A stretch of 64,000 bases of DNA, from positions 558,001-622,000 of the forward strand of contig NZ_VTFX01000001.1 of assembly GCF_009192775.1 (NCBI RefSeq), read 5' to 3'. The notes under the pieces are model-generated. The model had not been told where the DNA came from. It was given only the letters and a program-made list of their open reading frames with translations, and did no database searches. This stretch comes from Arthrobacter yangruifuii. GTDB lineage: Bacteria > Actinomycetota > Actinomycetes > Actinomycetales > Micrococcaceae. Made by a program: the position numbers and the translations under genes. Positions 9,449 to 18,343 of the stretch are shown here, in pieces. Numbering within the stretch: position 1 is the first letter of the stretch; every line of letters begins with the position of its first letter.

Positions 9449-9682
9449 CTACACTTTCCAGAACGTGAAGTCGTCCATGCTGGCCGCCGTCCGCAGGCCC
9501 GTGGACTCATCGCGGATCCAGACAGTGGACAGACCGGGGGCGGTGTCCTGGACCTCCCCGCGGAAATAGGTGGTGCCGCCGCTGCGGGCTTCTACGGTGT
9601 CTCCGCGGCGGAGGGAACGGATACTGCGCACACGCTTGGCGCGCGCCGTCGTACGGGGGGAGTGGACGTTGGCTACCGGCAA
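9449..9682 (-). CDS. Small basic protein of unknown function (77 aa)
   Basis: The protein is 77 residues. The first third is rich in Arg and Lys (TTARAKRVRSIRSLRRGD). The second part looks like a small beta-barrel (GDTVEARSGGTTYFRGEVQD, STVWIRDESTGLRTAASMDD). The start is TTG at 9680-9682, supported by AGGAGA about 10 bp before it. I recognise no named family. It is convergent with the SDR-like gene and divergent from 9795. The well-placed ribosome-binding site and clean boundaries favour a real gene. Confidence 0.6.
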   Translation of the reverse strand: MPVANVHSPRTTARAKRVRSIRSLRRGDTVEARSGGTTYFRGEVQDTAPGLSTVWIRDESTGLRTAASMDDFTFWKV

Positions 9683-9782
9683 AAGGCGTCTCCTGTTTAG
9701 TTGATACTTACAGCAACCACGGCTTGGGTCTTAAATATTCCCGTTCGTGCATGGACTCCTGACCGGCAGGCACCGGGGCAGG

Positions 9783-9788
9783 TACGAT
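9783..9788 (+). promoter_or_regulatory. -10 box TACGAT of a leaderless promoter for 9795
   Basis: TACGAT lies 6 bp before ATG 9795, so transcription should begin at the start codon. A CTGACC at 9759-9764 gives a -35 box at 18-bp spacing. No Shine-Dalgarno sequence is present. Confidence 0.5.
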
Positions 9789-9794
9789 TCGGCC

Positions 9795-10121
9795 ATGGAT
9801 ATCGTCGATTTCCTGGTCACACGTTTCCAGGAAGACATCTCCGAAGCCCGCAAACTACTCGCATCCTCCGACGTTTCACTCTCAGACCGCTGGTACGAGG
9901 AGCGGCTGCTGAAGGAATGCGAAACGAAGCTGATGGTCATCGAGATCATCGGTGGCGCCCGCCGCCATGCCCTGTCGCGCATGGTGGTGGATCCCGACGA
10001 CGATCCGCAGTTCCGCGAGGAACTGGAATGGACGCAGCTGGCGCTCTCCGCCCTCGCTGCCGTGCATGAGGACCATCCGGATTACCAGGACAACTGGCGG
10101 CTGACGCAGGAACACCCCTAG
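9795..10121 (+). CDS. DUF6221-family protein
   Basis: The protein is 108 residues. It begins MDIVDFLVTRFQED and ends LAALAAVHEDHPDYQDNWR-like (SALAAVHEDHPDYQDNW). These are the two recognisable ends of the DUF6221 family, small soluble actinobacterial proteins of unknown function that often occur in phage-like regions. The middle has a charged helix (YEERLLKECETKLMVIEII). It stands alone before malQ. No other phage-like gene is nearby, so a prophage origin is not supported here. Confidence 0.75.
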   Translation: MDIVDFLVTRFQEDISEARKLLASSDVSLSDRWYEERLLKECETKLMVIEIIGGARRHALSRMVVDPDDDPQFREELEWTQLALSALAAVHEDHPDYQDNWRLTQEHP

Positions 10122-10174
10122 CGGGCAGGGCCCGTGCCCCGGTGACGGAAGTGCGTTCAGCGGGGCCGGGGCCA

Positions 10175-10180
10175 TAGATT
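10175..10180 (+). promoter_or_regulatory. -10 box TAGATT of a leaderless promoter for malQ
   Basis: TAGATT ends 6 bp before ATG 10187 and no ribosome-binding site is visible. A weak TGCGTT at 10152-10157 gives a 17-bp spacer. Confidence 0.45.
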
Positions 10181-10186
10181 GGGTTC

Positions 10187-12355
10187 ATGAGTGAAAAGCC
10201 CAATGCCCTGTCCGCACCGGATCTGCTTCACCAGCTCGCCGATTTCCACAAGGTGGCCACCACCTTCACCGGATGGGACGGCTCAGAGCAGCCGGTCTCG
10301 GATTCCACACTGCGCAGCGTCCTGTCCGCGATGGGCCTGGCCACCGGCTCGGAACAGGACCTGGAGCGGTCCCTGGCCGAGTCGAAGACGGCCGCCTGGA
10401 AGCGGGTGCTGCCGCCCACCGTCGTCGTCCGCCGGGGCAAGCCCGGCACCGTGCCGGTCCACCTGCCGCCGGGCAGCTCCGCGCAGCTGACGCTCCATCT
10501 GGAAGAAGGCTCCGCGCAGGAACTCGACTGGCCGTCCGCCCCGGTTGAGGAACGCGACGTGGACGGCGCAGCCGTGGCACGCACCATGGTTCCCCTGCCC
10601 GCGGGCCTGGACCTGGGCTGGCACCGCCTGGAGGTGCACTGCGGCGACATTTCCGGCAGCGCCGTGCTGGTGGTGACCCCTGACCGGCTCGACACTGCGG
10701 ACGCGCTCCAGGGCCACCGCGCCTGGGGTGTGCAGGCCCAGCTGTACTCCGTCCGTTCCTCCCGGTCCTGGGGGATTGGGGACCTCACCGATCTGGCGGA
10801 CCTCGCCGCCGTTGCGGGCACGGATTACGACGCCGGGTTTGTCCTGATCAACCCGCTGCACGCTGCGGAGCCAGTGCCCCCCATCGAGCCGTCCCCGTAT
10901 CTGCCCACCACCCGGCGGTTCTTCAATCCGCTGTACATCCGGGTGGAAGCCGTACCGGAGTACGCCTACCTTCCGGACAGCCAGCGGCAGGCCGCCGAGG
11001 AAGCGGCCCGCTCGCTGTACCCGGCCAACACCTCCTCGGCGGAACTGGACCGCAATGCCAGCTATGCCGCCAAACTGGAGGTGCTCCAGGACGTCTACCG
11101 GGTCAAGCGCAGCCCCAGCCGGCGAAAGCAGTTCCACGCCTTCACGGCTGACGCCGGGCAGGGCCTGGAGAACTTTGCCCGCTGGTGTGCCCTGGCCGAG
11201 GAACTGGCCCCCGGCGCTCCGGAATGGGCCGAGGCCACCGGCCCGGAGAGCGACTACGTGGTCAGCCGGCTGCCCAGGCTGCAGGACCGGATCGATTTCT
11301 TCAAATGGCTCCAGTGGATCTGCGATGAGCAGCTCGAAGCCGTCCAGCGGGCCGCAAAGAAGGCCGGCATGGGCATCGGCGTGATCCACGACCTGGCCGT
11401 GGGAGTGCACCCGAGCGGCGCCGATGCCTGGATGCTCCGTGATGTGCTGACCGCCGGAATCTCCGTGGGCGCACCGCCGGACATGTTCAACCAGCGCGGC
11501 CAGGACTGGAGCCAGCCGCCGTGGCACCCGGGACGCCTGGCCGAGTCCGGCTACGCCGCCTACCGCGACATGATCCGCACCATCCTCCGGCATGCCGGAG
11601 GTATCCGGGTGGACCACATCCTGGGCCTGATCCGGCTCTGGTGGATCCCGCAGGGCGCCGAGTCCCCGGGCGAGGGCGCGTACGTGTACTACGACCACGA
11701 GGCCATGATCGGCATCCTGGCGCTGGAGGCGCAGCGGGCCGGCGCCGTCGTTATCGGTGAAGATCTGGGCGTCTTCGAGCCGTGGGTCCAGGAATACCTC
11801 GCGGAGCGCGGAGTGCTGGGCACCTCCATCCTGTGGTTCGAGCAGACCGACGACGGCCCGCGTGCCCCGGAGGACTACCGGACGGGTGCGCTGACCAGCG
11901 TCAACACCCATGACCTCCCGCCGACGGCGGGGTACCTGGCCGGGGAACACGTAAACCTGCGCGAATCCCTGGGCCTGCTTAACCGGCCGGTGGAAGAAGA
12001 ACGCAAGGCCGACAGCGAGGCGCAGGAGGCCGTCCTGGACGCGCTCCGGCAGCGCGGACTGCTGCCCGAATCCGCCGCCGGGCAGGTGGCCGGACAGATG
12101 CACGGCGAGGAAGTGCAGCAGACCGTGGAGGCGCTGCACGAATTCATCCTGCAGACCCCCTCGGTGCTTCTGGGTGTGGCCCTCGCCGATCTGGTGGGCG
12201 AGAAGAAAACCCAGAACCAGCCGGGGACCGCAGATGAGTATCCGAACTGGCGGATTCCCCTCTGCGGTCCCGACGGCGAGCCCGTGTTGCTGGACGATTT
12301 GGAGCGCAATGACAGGTTCCGCTCCCTGGCCGCCCTGATGCAAAAGGGGATCTAG
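10187..12355 (+). CDS. malQ: 4-alpha-glucanotransferase (amylomaltase)
   Basis: A protein of 722 residues, the typical length for actinobacterial MalQ with an extra N-terminal beta-domain (about 1-170) before the GH77 barrel. Visible GH77 signatures include GIGVIHDLAVGVHPSGADAW, GGIRVDHILGL with the nucleophile Asp, VIGEDLGVFEPWV with the acid/base Glu, and SVNTHDLPPTAGYL. The enzyme moves maltosyl and longer glucan segments between maltodextrins in the cytoplasm and feeds glycogen/maltodextrin turnover. It is monocistronic, with a strong hairpin terminator after the stop, and probably leaderless. Confidence 0.95.
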   Translation: MSEKPNALSAPDLLHQLADFHKVATTFTGWDGSEQPVSDSTLRSVLSAMGLATGSEQDLERSLAESKTAAWKRVLPPTVVVRRGKPGTVPVHLPPGSSAQLTLHLEEGSAQELDWPSAPVEERDVDGAAVARTMVPLPAGLDLGWHRLEVHCGDISGSAVLVVTPDRLDTADALQGHRAWGVQAQLYSVRSSRSWGIGDLTDLADLAAVAGTDYDAGFVLINPLHAAEPVPPIEPSPYLPTTRRFFNPLYIRVEAVPEYAYLPDSQRQAAEEAARSLYPANTSSAELDRNASYAAKLEVLQDVYRVKRSPSRRKQFHAFTADAGQGLENFARWCALAEELAPGAPEWAEATGPESDYVVSRLPRLQDRIDFFKWLQWICDEQLEAVQRAAKKAGMGIGVIHDLAVGVHPSGADAWMLRDVLTAGISVGAPPDMFNQRGQDWSQPPWHPGRLAESGYAAYRDMIRTILRHAGGIRVDHILGLIRLWWIPQGAESPGEGAYVYYDHEAMIGILALEAQRAGAVVIGEDLGVFEPWVQEYLAERGVLGTSILWFEQTDDGPRAPEDYRTGALTSVNTHDLPPTAGYLAGEHVNLRESLGLLNRPVEEERKADSEAQEAVLDALRQRGLLPESAAGQVAGQMHGEEVQQTVEALHEFILQTPSVLLGVALADLVGEKKTQNQPGTADEYPNWRIPLCGPDGEPVLLDDLERNDRFRSLAALMQKGI

Positions 12356-12404
12356 GGTCACCCACGCGCCCGTCGTCGGGCGTCGCCGCGGGCGCGGCTT
12401 GGCA

Positions 12405-12447
12405 CCGGTGCGGCGGTCTGCTTTGGCGGACCGCCGCACCGGCTTTT
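12405..12447 (+). terminator. Rho-independent terminator after malQ
   Basis: A perfect 14-bp stem (CCGGTGCGGCGGTC with its complement at 12429-12442), a 10-nt loop, then CTTTT. It lies about 50 bp after the malQ stop. Confidence 0.8.
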
Positions 12448-12493
12448 AAGCGAACCCGGGGTCCGGTGCCCGCCGGTGCGCGGGAAAAATTCT

Positions 12494-12523
12494 GTTGACA
12501 TTTTCAACGATTCGGGGTGACAT
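12494..12523 (+). promoter_or_regulatory. Putative promoter and dyad before the 12619 lipoprotein gene
   Basis: A consensus -35 box TTGACA (12495-12500) is followed after 17 bp by TGACAT as a weak -10 box. The -35 box sits inside a perfect inverted repeat, GTTGA-N5-TCAAC (12494-12508), a plausible operator. Confidence 0.45.
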
Positions 12524-12618
12524 GGATCACACACCGCCACGGGGCGCGGCAGGTCTCGGATCCGCCGCCGGAGTGACGGCCAGGGCACCGCTCAACCACC
12601 ACAATGAAGAGGTAGGTC

Positions 12619-13632
12619 ATGAGGAACACGATCACCGGGAAACTGTCCACTGCTGCGGCAGGCGGAGTTCTGCTGGCACTGGCCCTGACCGGCTGCTCCG
12701 GGGGCTCCACTGCGGGATCCGACGCCGAATCCTCGCCGTCGGGCAGCGCCGGTTCCGGCAGCGGGGAAATGCAGGAGATAGTGGTGGGGGTCCTGTCCAT
12801 CGCCCCGTCCTCGGCCATGCAGTACGGCATCGATGAGGGCATCTTTGAAAAGCACGGGCTGGATATCGAGCTCCAGCCGGGCACGGGCGGCGCAGCCATG
12901 CTGCCGGCAGTCTCCACGGGAGACATCCAGTTTGCCGTGGGCAATCCGCTGTCAGTCATGGTGGCGAAGGACAAGGGCCTGGACATGAAGATCGTGTCCG
13001 GATATTCCAACTCGCTGGCCGAAGGCAATGACATCAACGGCGTGGTGACCCGGGCCGATTCAGGAATCACTTCCTTCGGGGACCTGGAAGGAAAAACCAC
13101 TACCGTCAACGCGATCAACACCCAGGGCGATCTGACCATCATGGAAGCCGCTGCCCTGGACGGTGCGGATCCGGAGAAGATCAAGTTCAATGAACTGCCG
13201 TTCCCGGACATGGAAGCCCAGCTGGAAATGGGCAACACGGACGCCATCTGGCTGCCCGAACCTTTCCTGAGCCGCGCCCTGGCCAATCCGGACTACGCGC
13301 TGGTTGGCTATCCGAACCAGGAAGCGGTCCCCGGGATGCCCACCATGGTCACCTTCACCTCCGGCCGGTACGCGGACGAGAATCCTGACACGGTCAAGGC
13401 CTTCAAGGAAGCCGTCACCGAAACGCTGACGCAGGCACAGGCCAACGTCGACGACGTCCGTGCCACGCTGCCGGCCTTCATGGGAATGGACGCCGCAGTG
13501 GCCGAGAAACTCAACATGGAGGAGTTTGACGGCGAACTCCGCAGCGATCAGCTGGACGATATGGGTGCCCTGATGCTGAAGTACGAGTTCGTTGCAAAGG
13601 AACCGGACGTCGATGCCATGACGGTGCAGTAG
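12619..13632 (+). CDS. ABC transporter substrate-binding lipoprotein (NMT1/SsuA type)
   Basis: The protein is 337 residues. The signal peptide ends in LTGC (lipidated Cys26), followed by a Ser/Gly linker. The mature part follows the NMT1/SsuA/TauA fold: VGVLSIAPSSAMQYGIDEGIFEKHGL at the start, then GDIQFAVGNPLSVMVAKDKGLDMK. Such proteins bind nitrate, sulfonates, taurine, thiamine precursors or aromatic acids. No permease or ATPase gene lies next to it. The following gene starts 4 bp after its stop and encodes an acyl-CoA ligase, so the ligand may be a carboxylic acid that this ligase activates. This is inference from gene order. Confidence 0.85.
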   Translation: MRNTITGKLSTAAAGGVLLALALTGCSGGSTAGSDAESSPSGSAGSGSGEMQEIVVGVLSIAPSSAMQYGIDEGIFEKHGLDIELQPGTGGAAMLPAVSTGDIQFAVGNPLSVMVAKDKGLDMKIVSGYSNSLAEGNDINGVVTRADSGITSFGDLEGKTTTVNAINTQGDLTIMEAAALDGADPEKIKFNELPFPDMEAQLEMGNTDAIWLPEPFLSRALANPDYALVGYPNQEAVPGMPTMVTFTSGRYADENPDTVKAFKEAVTETLTQAQANVDDVRATLPAFMGMDAAVAEKLNMEEFDGELRSDQLDDMGALMLKYEFVAKEPDVDAMTVQ

Positions 13633-13636
13633 CGCC

Positions 13637-15214
13637 ATGGAAAACCAAGGGCTGGGATCTTGGATACACCGCCGGCGCCGTAAATCCGCCGGCCGGACGG
13701 CGCTGGTCTTCCAGGGCCGCAGCATCAGCTACTCGGAGCTGGACGAGCGGATCAACCGGCTGGCACAGGCGCTGCGTGCCTCCGGCGTGGACCGCGGCAC
13801 GCGGGTAGCGTTCCTCGGGGACAATCATCCGGCCTTTCTGGAGACGTTCTTCGCCGCGGGAACGCTGGGCGCCGTTTTTGTTCCGCTGAACACCCGCCTG
13901 GCGCCGCCGGAGATCCGGTTTGCGCTGCAGGATTCGGGCAGCCTCGTGCTGGTGCACACGGGTGCGCTTGCCGGGCTGGCGCAGCTGGGGTCCGCCGACA
14001 CGTCGGTGACCGTGCGGCTGGAAGTGGCCGACGGCGCCGCATCCGCCGGTCGGCCGGCGGCGGGCGGGGCGGCGGGCGGCGTTCCGGGGGCGGACGCAGC
14101 AGTGCCGGACTTCGACGCCGTGATTGCCGGGGCCTCCCCGGACCGGCTGGACCTGCCGGTTGGCCTGGATGACGCGGCGATGATCCTCTACACCTCCGGC
14201 ACCACGGGACAGCCCAAGGGTGCCCTGCTGTCCCACGCCAACCTGGCCTGGAACTGCTACAACGTGCTGGTGGACTATGACGTGTCCGGGACCGAAGTAG
14301 CCCTGATGATCTCCCCGATGTTCCACGTTGCGTCGCTGGACATGGGTGTGCTGCCGGTGCTCCTCAAAGGGGGAACGGTGGTGCTGGAAACACGGTTCGA
14401 ACCCGGCCGCACGCTGGCCGCCATTGAGCAGTACGCGGCCACCTATATCAGCGGCGTGCCCACCACGTTCCAGATGCTGTGTGAGCATCCGGACTGGGAT
14501 AAGCGGGACATCAGTTCGCTGACCACCATCACCTGCGGCGGATCGGCGGTGCCCCTGCGCGTCCTGGAGGCCTATGAGGCCCGCGGGCTGTCCTTCTCCA
14601 ACGGTTATGGAATGACGGAAACGGCTCCGGGTGCCACCGCACTGCCAGCGGCCCGGTCCCGGGAAAAGGCCGGTTCCGCCGGGCTGCCGCACTTTTTCAC
14701 CGACGTGCGGGTTGCGGGTCCGGACGGCGCGGTGCTTCCGGCGGGGGAAGTGGGGGAGATCCAGATTTCCGGACCCAACGTCATCCGCTCCTATTGGAAC
14801 CGGCCCGCTGCCACCACGGATGCCTACGCCGAAGGCGCCTGGTTCCGGTCCGGGGACATGGGCTATTTCGACGACGACGGGTACCTGTTCATCTCCGACC
14901 GGCTGAAGGACATGATCATTTCCGGCGGGGAGAACATTTATCCGGCCGAGGTGGAGCAGGCCGTCGCCGAGCTGGAGGCCGTGGCCGCCGTGGCCGTGAT
15001 CGGGGTGCCGGACAGCAAATGGGGCGAAGTCCCGCACGCGTTGATCAGTCTGCGGGAGGGATATGCGCTGACTTCCGAAGAAGTGCAGGAACACCTCTTC
15101 GGCCGCCTGGCCCGGTACAAGGTGCCCCGCACCGTCACGATGGTGGAGGACTTTCCCCGGACGGCGAGCGGAAAAATCCGCAAGGCCGAGCTGCGCCGGC
15201 AATACCCCGGCTAA
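13637..15214 (+). CDS. AMP-forming acyl-CoA ligase
   Basis: A protein of 525 residues covering the full ANL fold: ILYTSGTTGQPKGALLSHAN (phosphate loop), FSNGYGMTETAPGAT (adenine site), FISDRLKDMIISGGENIYPAEVE (hinge) and FPRTASGKIRKAEL (C-terminal Lys). It belongs to the long-chain/aromatic acyl-CoA ligase branch. It is probably co-transcribed with the binding lipoprotein 4 bp upstream. An Ala/Gly-rich insert (AAGGAAGGVPGADAAV) after about residue 137 is unusual. A strong hairpin follows the stop. Confidence 0.9.
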   Translation: MENQGLGSWIHRRRRKSAGRTALVFQGRSISYSELDERINRLAQALRASGVDRGTRVAFLGDNHPAFLETFFAAGTLGAVFVPLNTRLAPPEIRFALQDSGSLVLVHTGALAGLAQLGSADTSVTVRLEVADGAASAGRPAAGGAAGGVPGADAAVPDFDAVIAGASPDRLDLPVGLDDAAMILYTSGTTGQPKGALLSHANLAWNCYNVLVDYDVSGTEVALMISPMFHVASLDMGVLPVLLKGGTVVLETRFEPGRTLAAIEQYAATYISGVPTTFQMLCEHPDWDKRDISSLTTITCGGSAVPLRVLEAYEARGLSFSNGYGMTETAPGATALPAARSREKAGSAGLPHFFTDVRVAGPDGAVLPAGEVGEIQISGPNVIRSYWNRPAATTDAYAEGAWFRSGDMGYFDDDGYLFISDRLKDMIISGGENIYPAEVEQAVAELEAVAAVAVIGVPDSKWGEVPHALISLREGYALTSEEVQEHLFGRLARYKVPRTVTMVEDFPRTASGKIRKAELRRQYPG

Positions 15215-15230
15215 GCCGTCACGGCTCGGC

Positions 15231-15261
15231 GTGGGGCGGGGAGCAGGGCTCCCCGCCCCAC
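15231..15261. terminator. Bidirectional hairpin terminator
   Basis: A perfect 14-bp GC-rich stem (GTGGGGCGGGGAGC and its complement) with a 3-nt loop, between the convergent ligase gene and NatB-type permease gene. There is no clear T tract on either side. Confidence 0.6.
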
Positions 15262-15264
15262 AGG

Positions 15265-16455
15265 CTACTGCTCCAGCTTCATGGCCTTGCGCAGGGTCAG
15301 CGAGCCGCCGCTCTGCATAACGGCGCGGCGGTAGATCCGCTCGCCGAAGCGCAGCAGGCCGTAGGCGGCCACCAGGGCGATGGCCAGGGAGGCCAGGGTC
15401 TGCCAGAGCGGCACCTCGCCGTTGAGCATCCGTACCGGCATGGCCACGGAGGAGACCACCGGCACGAAGGAAGCAGTAACCAGCAGCTGCCCCTTGGCGA
15501 ACATGCCGGCGAACAGGGCGACGATGATCACGGTGAGCACCGGCGCGGAGCTGTTGTTCAGATCCTCGCTGCGGCTGGCCATGGAGCCGATCATGGCCCA
15601 GGCGGAGGCGAGGATCAGGAACCCGGCCAGGAAGAAGACCAGGAACCAGCCCGACGCCGGGATGATGGTTCCCACGGTTTCAGCGGTTCCGGTGAGGTTC
15701 AGTGCCAGCAGGGCGGCACCGGCATAGAGGGCGAGCTGGACCATGGCGAGGATGGTGTTGCCGGCCACCTTGCCGTAGAGCAGCTGCCGGATGGGGATGG
15801 CGGTGGCCAGGATTTCCACCACCCGGTTCTGCTTTTCCTCCAGCACCGAGGTGGCGATGGCCATGCCGAAGACAATCGCGGCCATGTAGAACAGGAAGGC
15901 GAAGACAAAGCCGACAATGGTGGCCAGAAGCTGGTTCTCCGCGCTTCCCTCCAGCAGCTCCGCTTCGAGCTCGGAGCCGGCCAGCAGTGCCTCGGCGGTG
16001 GTGCCGGCATCGGCCGCATTGGCCTCCAGGGCGTAGCCGCGCAGTGCCTCCGACAGGTCCGCCTGCAGGCCGTTGTCGATTTCGCTGAGGCCGGTGAGGG
16101 TCCAGGTGCTGCCGTCGCTCACCAGGGCGGCGTCGGCCTCGTCGTCGCGGACCAGCTGCAGGGCGGACTCGGGGGAGTCGGCGGTGACGCTGCTGAAGAC
16201 CGTGTTGCCGCCGTCGGCCTGTCCGGCCTCGTCCGCGAGGGCGACGACCGCCTGGCCCTCGCTGCCGGTGACGGCCACCGTGTACTCTGCGCCGCGGGAA
16301 CTCATAAACGCGTTGAACAGGACGGTGCCCACGATGATCAGCAGGGTGACCAGAGTAGAGATGAGGTAGCTGCGGTCACGGGCCTTCACCATCACCTCGC
16401 GGAGGGTGACGATGGCCCAGGGTGCGGTGCCGGCGGTGCTGCGTTCGGTGCTCAT
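15265..16455 (-). CDS. ABC-2 type exporter permease (NatB-like)
   Basis: The protein is 396 residues. One N-terminal transmembrane helix (SYLISTLVTLLIIVGTVLF) is followed by a large extracytoplasmic domain (about 45-175) and five or six further helices. This is the topology of NatB/YhaP-type ABC-2 permeases that export sodium, antibiotics or unknown substrates. Its ATG overlaps the stop of the ATPase gene (positions 16452-16455), showing translational coupling. It is the last gene of a four-gene unit with a two-component system upstream. Confidence 0.85.
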   Translation of the reverse strand: MSTERSTAGTAPWAIVTLREVMVKARDRSYLISTLVTLLIIVGTVLFNAFMSSRGAEYTVAVTGSEGQAVVALADEAGQADGGNTVFSSVTADSPESALQLVRDDEADAALVSDGSTWTLTGLSEIDNGLQADLSEALRGYALEANAADAGTTAEALLAGSELEAELLEGSAENQLLATIVGFVFAFLFYMAAIVFGMAIATSVLEEKQNRVVEILATAIPIRQLLYGKVAGNTILAMVQLALYAGAALLALNLTGTAETVGTIIPASGWFLVFFLAGFLILASAWAMIGSMASRSEDLNNSSAPVLTVIIVALFAGMFAKGQLLVTASFVPVVSSVAMPVRMLNGEVPLWQTLASLAIALVAAYGLLRFGERIYRRAVMQSGGSLTLRKAMKLEQ

Positions 16456-17333
16456 GCTGTGACCTCACGGTAGATCTCGCTCAGGGACGGGCGGATGGGG
16501 GAGAACTGCTCCACGGTGCCGCGGCTCAGGGCTGCGGCGAGCAGGCGCTGACCGGCGGCGTCGTCCTCGAATTCGACGACGGCGTCCGGCCCGGCGACGT
16601 CAATCACACGCACGCCGGTCTCTTCCCGGATCCAGCCGGCGTCGGGATGAACAATGATCCGGTGCCGGGTGGCGGCCCGGGCACGCAGGTCCTCGCCGGT
16701 GCCGGAGGCGATCATCCGGCCCTGCTGCAGAACCACCAGGTTGTCGCAGAGCCGGTCCACGAGGTCCAGCTGGTGGCTGGAGAAGAGCACCGGAACCCCC
16801 TGCGCGGTGTAGTCGCGCAGCAGTTCCACCATGGAATCCACGGCCACCGGATCCAGGCCGGAGAACGGCTCGTCCAGGATCAGGGCAGTGGGCCGGTGCA
16901 TCAGGGAAGCGATGATCTGTACGCGCTGCTGGTTGCCCAGGGACAGGGATTCGAGTTTGTCCTTGGTCCGGTCCGCCAGCGCGAACCGTTCCAGCATGTC
17001 CCTGGCGGAGCTGCGCGCATCATTCTGGCTCATGCCGTGCAGCTGGCCGAGATAAACCAGCTGGTCCAGGATCGGCTGCTTGGGATAGAGGCCGCGCTCT
17101 TCGGGCATGTACCCGAAGCGGGAGCGCATCTTCGCCGTCAGGGGTACATCATCCATCAGGACTTCCCCGGCGCTGGGCGTGAGCACCCCCATGATCATCC
17201 GCATGGTGGTGGTCTTGCCAGCGCCGTTGGCGCCGACGAAGCCGGTCATCTTGCCGGACGGGACGTCGAAGGTGACGTCATCCACGGCGGTTTTATCTCC
17301 GAAACGACGGGTGAGGCTGCGGACCTGCAGCAT
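16452..17333 (-). CDS. ABC exporter ATPase (NatA-like)
   Basis: The protein is 293 residues. Walker A is GANGAGKTTTMRMIMG, the signature is LSLGNQQRVQIIASL and Walker B is ALILDEPFSGLDP. A C-terminal domain of about 80 residues, typical of NatA/CcmA exporters (DUF4162-like), follows. It drives the permease encoded downstream. The start ATG 17333 follows GGAGC. The response-regulator gene ends 104 bp upstream on the same strand, so control by that system is likely. Confidence 0.9.
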   Translation of the reverse strand: MLQVRSLTRRFGDKTAVDDVTFDVPSGKMTGFVGANGAGKTTTMRMIMGVLTPSAGEVLMDDVPLTAKMRSRFGYMPEERGLYPKQPILDQLVYLGQLHGMSQNDARSSARDMLERFALADRTKDKLESLSLGNQQRVQIIASLMHRPTALILDEPFSGLDPVAVDSMVELLRDYTAQGVPVLFSSHQLDLVDRLCDNLVVLQQGRMIASGTGEDLRARAATRHRIIVHPDAGWIREETGVRVIDVAGPDAVVEFEDDAAGQRLLAAALSRGTVEQFSPIRPSLSEIYREVTA

Positions 17334-17437
17334 GGGCTGCTCCTTTTCCCGGAACCCGGGGCTGGTGGCGATCTTTGTTTCGAGCTTAGGCAGAAGAGCA
17401 CCGGAGCGGATCGCCCGCAGGGGGGAAGCTGCACGCC

Positions 17438-18265
17438 TCAGCCGGCGGCCGGCTTGTCCCCCGGGAGGATGAGGCCCGACTCATAGGCGAACACCACGGC
17501 CTGTACCCGGTCCCGGACCTGGATCTTGCCCAGCAGGTTGGACACATGCGTTTTCACGGTTGCTTCGGCCACGAACATGCCCGCCGCGATCTCGGCATTG
17601 CTCCGGCCTGCGGCAACGTTCACCAGTACCTCGCGCTCGCGGACGGTCAGCGACGCCAGCAGTTTCCGCTGCTCCGCGGTGCCCGACGGCGGCGCGGGCG
17701 GTCCGGGGATTGTCCCGCCCAGCGTTCCGGCCAGCGTCCCGGCCGACGGGACGACAGTGGGGGCCGAAGGGTTTCCGGCGGGATTATCTGCCCTCGGGGT
17801 GCCGGCGGGCATGCCCGGGGAACCGGCGGCCTCGGCATGCAGCTGCCGGGCGAAGCGTTCAATGACCCGGACCGTCATTTCCGGCGCCAGCAGGGCGTTG
17901 CCGCCCGCGACGGCATGCACCGCCGCGACCAGGTCATCCGGGTCGGAGTTCTTGAGCAGGAAGCCGCTGGCTCCGGCACGCAGGGCGTCAAAAAGGTAGT
18001 CATCCCGTTCGAAGGTGGTGAGGATAATGACCTTCGCGGTGCCTGCCTGCACCACCTGTTCGGTGGCCCGGATGCCGTCCAGCACCGGCATCTGCACGTC
18101 CATCAGGATGATGTCCACGGGGTGTGCCGCGGCGAACTCCACGGCTTCAAGGCCGTTGGCGGCCTGGCCCACTACTTCGATTTCGTCCTCGACGGAGAGC
18201 ATCATGGCAAAGCCTGCCCGCAGCAGAGCCTGGTCATCGGCCAGCAGGACCCGGATCGGTTCCAT
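17438..18265 (-). CDS. NarL/FixJ-type response regulator with an unusually long linker
   Basis: A protein of 275 residues from ATG 18265. The receiver domain covers 1-120 (VLLADDQALLRAGFAMML, phospho-acceptor Asp in IILMDVQMPVLDG, conserved Lys in GFLLKNSDPDDLV). The C-terminal LuxR helix-turn-helix is TVREREVLVNVAAGRSNAEI with TVKTHVSNLLGKI. Between them is a linker of about 60 residues made almost only of Pro, Ala, Gly, Thr and Ser, far longer than usual for NarL proteins. An ATG at 18295 would add 10 residues, but the AAGGAGAG behind it favours 18265. It is paired with the kinase gene 78 bp upstream. Confidence 0.88.
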   Translation of the reverse strand: MEPIRVLLADDQALLRAGFAMMLSVEDEIEVVGQAANGLEAVEFAAAHPVDIILMDVQMPVLDGIRATEQVVQAGTAKVIILTTFERDDYLFDALRAGASGFLLKNSDPDDLVAAVHAVAGGNALLAPEMTVRVIERFARQLHAEAAGSPGMPAGTPRADNPAGNPSAPTVVPSAGTLAGTLGGTIPGPPAPPSGTAEQRKLLASLTVREREVLVNVAAGRSNAEIAAGMFVAEATVKTHVSNLLGKIQVRDRVQAVVFAYESGLILPGDKPAAG

Positions 18266-18343
18266 CGGGTATGTCTCTCCTTCTTCAGACGGCATGCCTC
18301 CGGGACGCCGGCAAGGAGCCGCCCCCGGCTTCCACGGTAGCGG

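Noticed and set aside
9795-10121. Prophage region suggested by the DUF6221-like protein
   Set aside because: No integrase, capsid, portal, terminase or lysis gene is nearby. A single small protein is not enough.
10283-12439. A 718-codon open frame antisense to malQ
   Set aside because: MalQ motifs on the plus strand are complete. The antisense frame has no family match and shares malQ codon periodicity only by mirror.
13511-15202. A 563-codon open frame antisense to the acyl-CoA ligase
   Set aside because: It is a shadow of a gene with all family motifs on the plus strand.
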